The notes under the pieces: model-generated
Database searches by the model: none
The model's input: the letters and a program-made list of their open reading frames with translations, nothing else
What the model was told of the DNA's origin: nothing
From: an uncultured Thermomicrobiales bacterium
GTDB lineage: Bacteria; Chloroflexota; Chloroflexia; Thermomicrobiales; UBA6265
Length of the DNA stretch: 5,665 nucleotides
Assembly: GCA_902806375.1 (NCBI GenBank)
Contig: CADCWK010000189.1
Coordinates: forward strand, 1 to 5,665
Direction of reading: 5' to 3'
In this document: one piece after another, positions 5,578 through 5,665 of the stretch
Position numbering within the stretch: position 1 is the stretch's first letter
Layout: the number at the start of each line of letters is the position of its first letter
Program-made: the position numbers and the translations under genes

Positions 5578-5631
5578 CGCTGATACCCGTCCGCTGAAGG
5601 CTTCGAAACACAGGAATCGGCACCAGAGAAC

Positions 5632-5665
5632 GATGTCGGCCGGGATGCGTATCCCGGCCGACATC
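5632..5665. terminator. Perfect 15-bp hairpin, likely terminator of the desaturase
   Basis: Arms GATGTCGGCCGGGAT (5632-5646) and ATCCCGGCCGACATC (5651-5665) pair perfectly around GCGT. It starts 54 bases after the desaturase stop. The window ends at the last base of the stem, so a following T-run cannot be seen. It could be a bidirectional terminator or a dispersed palindromic repeat. Confidence 0.65.

Noticed and set aside
4477..5664. 395-codon minus-strand open frame opposite the desaturase
   Set aside because: It covers a gene with all histidine boxes intact and starts inside the hairpin; it is a mirror of codon bias.

Overview
The window is high-GC bacterial DNA with strong G/C preference at third codon positions. 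It has six compact genes plus one very small one, short intergenic gaps, and no RNA genes, mobile elements or CRISPR arrays. The gene style and a BON protein carrying a TYFPPTDPPT segment suggest a Chloroflexota bacterium, possibly of the Thermomicrobia/Sphaerobacter type. This placement is inferred from memory of such proteins, not from a search.

Layout: (1) 83-568 (+), a DinB/YfiT-like putative metalloenzyme. It is convergent with (2) 624-1805 (-), a PLP-dependent MalY/PatB-type aminotransferase / C-S lyase. (3) 1928-2788 (-), a two-BON-domain acidic protein lying upstream of gene 2 on the same strand, with a 122-base gap. (4) A 258-base divergent intergenic region (2789-3046) with two perfect GC-rich hairpins on the BON-gene side. 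(5) A rightward cluster: MerR-type regulator 3047-3607, unrecognised soluble protein 3668-4030, and a small single-pass membrane protein 4027-4299 joined to it by a 4-base GTGA overlap. (6) A 225-base regulatory gap (4300-4524) that holds an imperfect ~35-41 base direct repeat flanking two abutting palindromes. (7) 4525-5577 (+), a membrane fatty-acid (acyl-CoA type) desaturase with complete histidine boxes, followed by a perfect 15-bp hairpin at the window end that looks like a terminator.

The genes do not form one obvious pathway. The clearest functional unit is the MerR-unknown-membrane cluster, which could be a small regulator-controlled operon. Its regulator shares a divergent promoter region with the BON gene and so might control both directions. 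The desaturase appears to be separately transcribed. Its start codon has no Shine-Dalgarno sequence and sits just after a TATCCATT stretch, which fits leaderless expression. The repeat and palindrome architecture in front of it is the most unusual structure in the window. I found no strong evidence for a wholly new multi-gene system; the two uncharacterised small proteins and the desaturase leader are the best leads.
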